Source: Lysobacter_K sp043738095 (GTDB taxonomy: Bacteria > Pseudomonadota > Gammaproteobacteria > Xanthomonadales > Xanthomonadaceae). From it: a stretch of 5,813 nucleotides of DNA. The notes under the pieces were generated by a model. That model did not search any database, was not told where the DNA came from, and saw only the letters and a program-made list of their open reading frames with translations. Location of the stretch: contig JAYSZI010000090.1 of NCBI GenBank assembly GCA_043738095.1, positions 1-5,813 of the forward strand. The letters run 5' to 3'. Both the position numbers and the translations under genes were made by a program. Below, one piece after another: positions 5,643 to 5,813 of this stretch. Each line of letters opens with the position of its first letter. Position 1 is the first letter of the stretch.

Positions 5643-5813
5643 TTAGTTCTGGACGTTCAGCTCGGTGCGGCGATTGCGCGCACGGCCTTCCGGATTGTCC
5701 GAACCGTCCTCGTTGGTGTTCGGCGCGATCGGACGGCTCTCGCCGTAACCGTTCGGACCGGCCAGACGCGAAGCGTCCACACCGTTGCTGGTCAGGTAGT
5801 CGTACACGGCGCG
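5643..5813 (-). CDS. OmpA-family outer-membrane protein, C-terminal end
   Basis: Only the last 56 residues and the TAA (5645-5643) are in the window; the gene enters from the right edge. The segment is the end of the OmpA-like peptidoglycan-binding domain. It shows AVYDYLTSNGVDASRL, then GPNGYGESRPIAPN, then GRARNRRTELNV, corresponding to the family's V-x2-YL-x3-GV-x3-RL, GYGE-x-PIA-x-N and GRA-x-NRR-x-EL motifs. The Arg pair in NRRTEL includes the conserved residue that contacts diaminopimelate. An acidic insert, TNEDGSDNPE, lengthens the loop before GRA. The C-terminus ELNVQN resembles Xanthomonadales OmpA proteins. The upstream beta-barrel or other domains cannot be seen, so OmpA proper and another OmpA-C protein cannot be told apart. 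A UUCG hairpin and strong terminator follow the stop, as expected for an abundantly expressed gene. Confidence 0.92.
   Translation of the reverse strand, partial: RAVYDYLTSNGVDASRLAGPNGYGESRPIAPNTNEDGSDNPEGRARNRRTELNVQN

Noticed and set aside
1..5813. CRISPR array, insertion sequence, tRNA, toxin-antitoxin or defence genes
   Set aside because: Apart from the REP doublet there are no regularly spaced repeats and no terminal inverted repeats with a transposase. Nearly all the DNA is accounted for by seven housekeeping-type genes. I see no undescribed multi-gene system here.

Overview
The window is an ordinary GC-rich (roughly 60-65 % by eye) chromosomal segment of a gammaproteobacterium, most likely of the Xanthomonadales (Xanthomonas/Lysobacter/Rhodanobacter type). 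The clues are a periplasmic S46 dipeptidyl-peptidase, an OmpA-family protein ending ...RTELNVQN, and a REP doublet of the 'TTCCCGC-loop-GCGGGAATCCAG' kind that is common in that order. Gene-level placement is inference; no rRNA or tRNA is present to confirm it.

Layout. (1) 1-639, minus strand: N-terminal 213 residues of an exported S46 serine peptidase, running off the left edge. (2) 640-793: divergent intergenic region with a perfect -10 box for the rightward operon, a candidate leftward promoter and a leader hairpin. (3) 794-4127, plus strand: a three-gene unit, tdh (threonine 3-dehydrogenase), kbl (glycine C-acetyltransferase) and a zinc-free quinone oxidoreductase-type MDR gene starting 1 base after the kbl stop. 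A REP doublet fills most of the 141-base tdh-kbl gap. (4) 4128-4188: short convergent gap. (5) 4189-5498, minus strand: an S4-domain rRNA pseudouridine synthase of the RsuA/RluB/E/F family, preceded by a gene for a 170-residue exported protein with an EF-hand-like loop. (6) 5574-5633: two tandem 3' hairpins, one with a UUCG tetraloop and one a textbook intrinsic terminator. (7) 5643-5813, minus strand: the last 56 residues of an OmpA-family outer-membrane protein that enters from the right edge.

How the genes work together. Tdh oxidises L-threonine to 2-amino-3-ketobutyrate and Kbl cleaves that with CoA to glycine and acetyl-CoA, so the centre of the window is the complete threonine-to-glycine catabolic route. 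The MDR reductase is tightly coupled to kbl, but its substrate cannot be read from sequence; a role in removing reactive carbonyl or quinone by-products is a guess. The flanking genes have no evident connection with this pathway. I see no CRISPR array, insertion sequence, phage gene, toxin-antitoxin pair or defence system. The most interesting non-coding structures are the REP doublet with a compensatory stem substitution and the double 3' hairpin after the OmpA gene.
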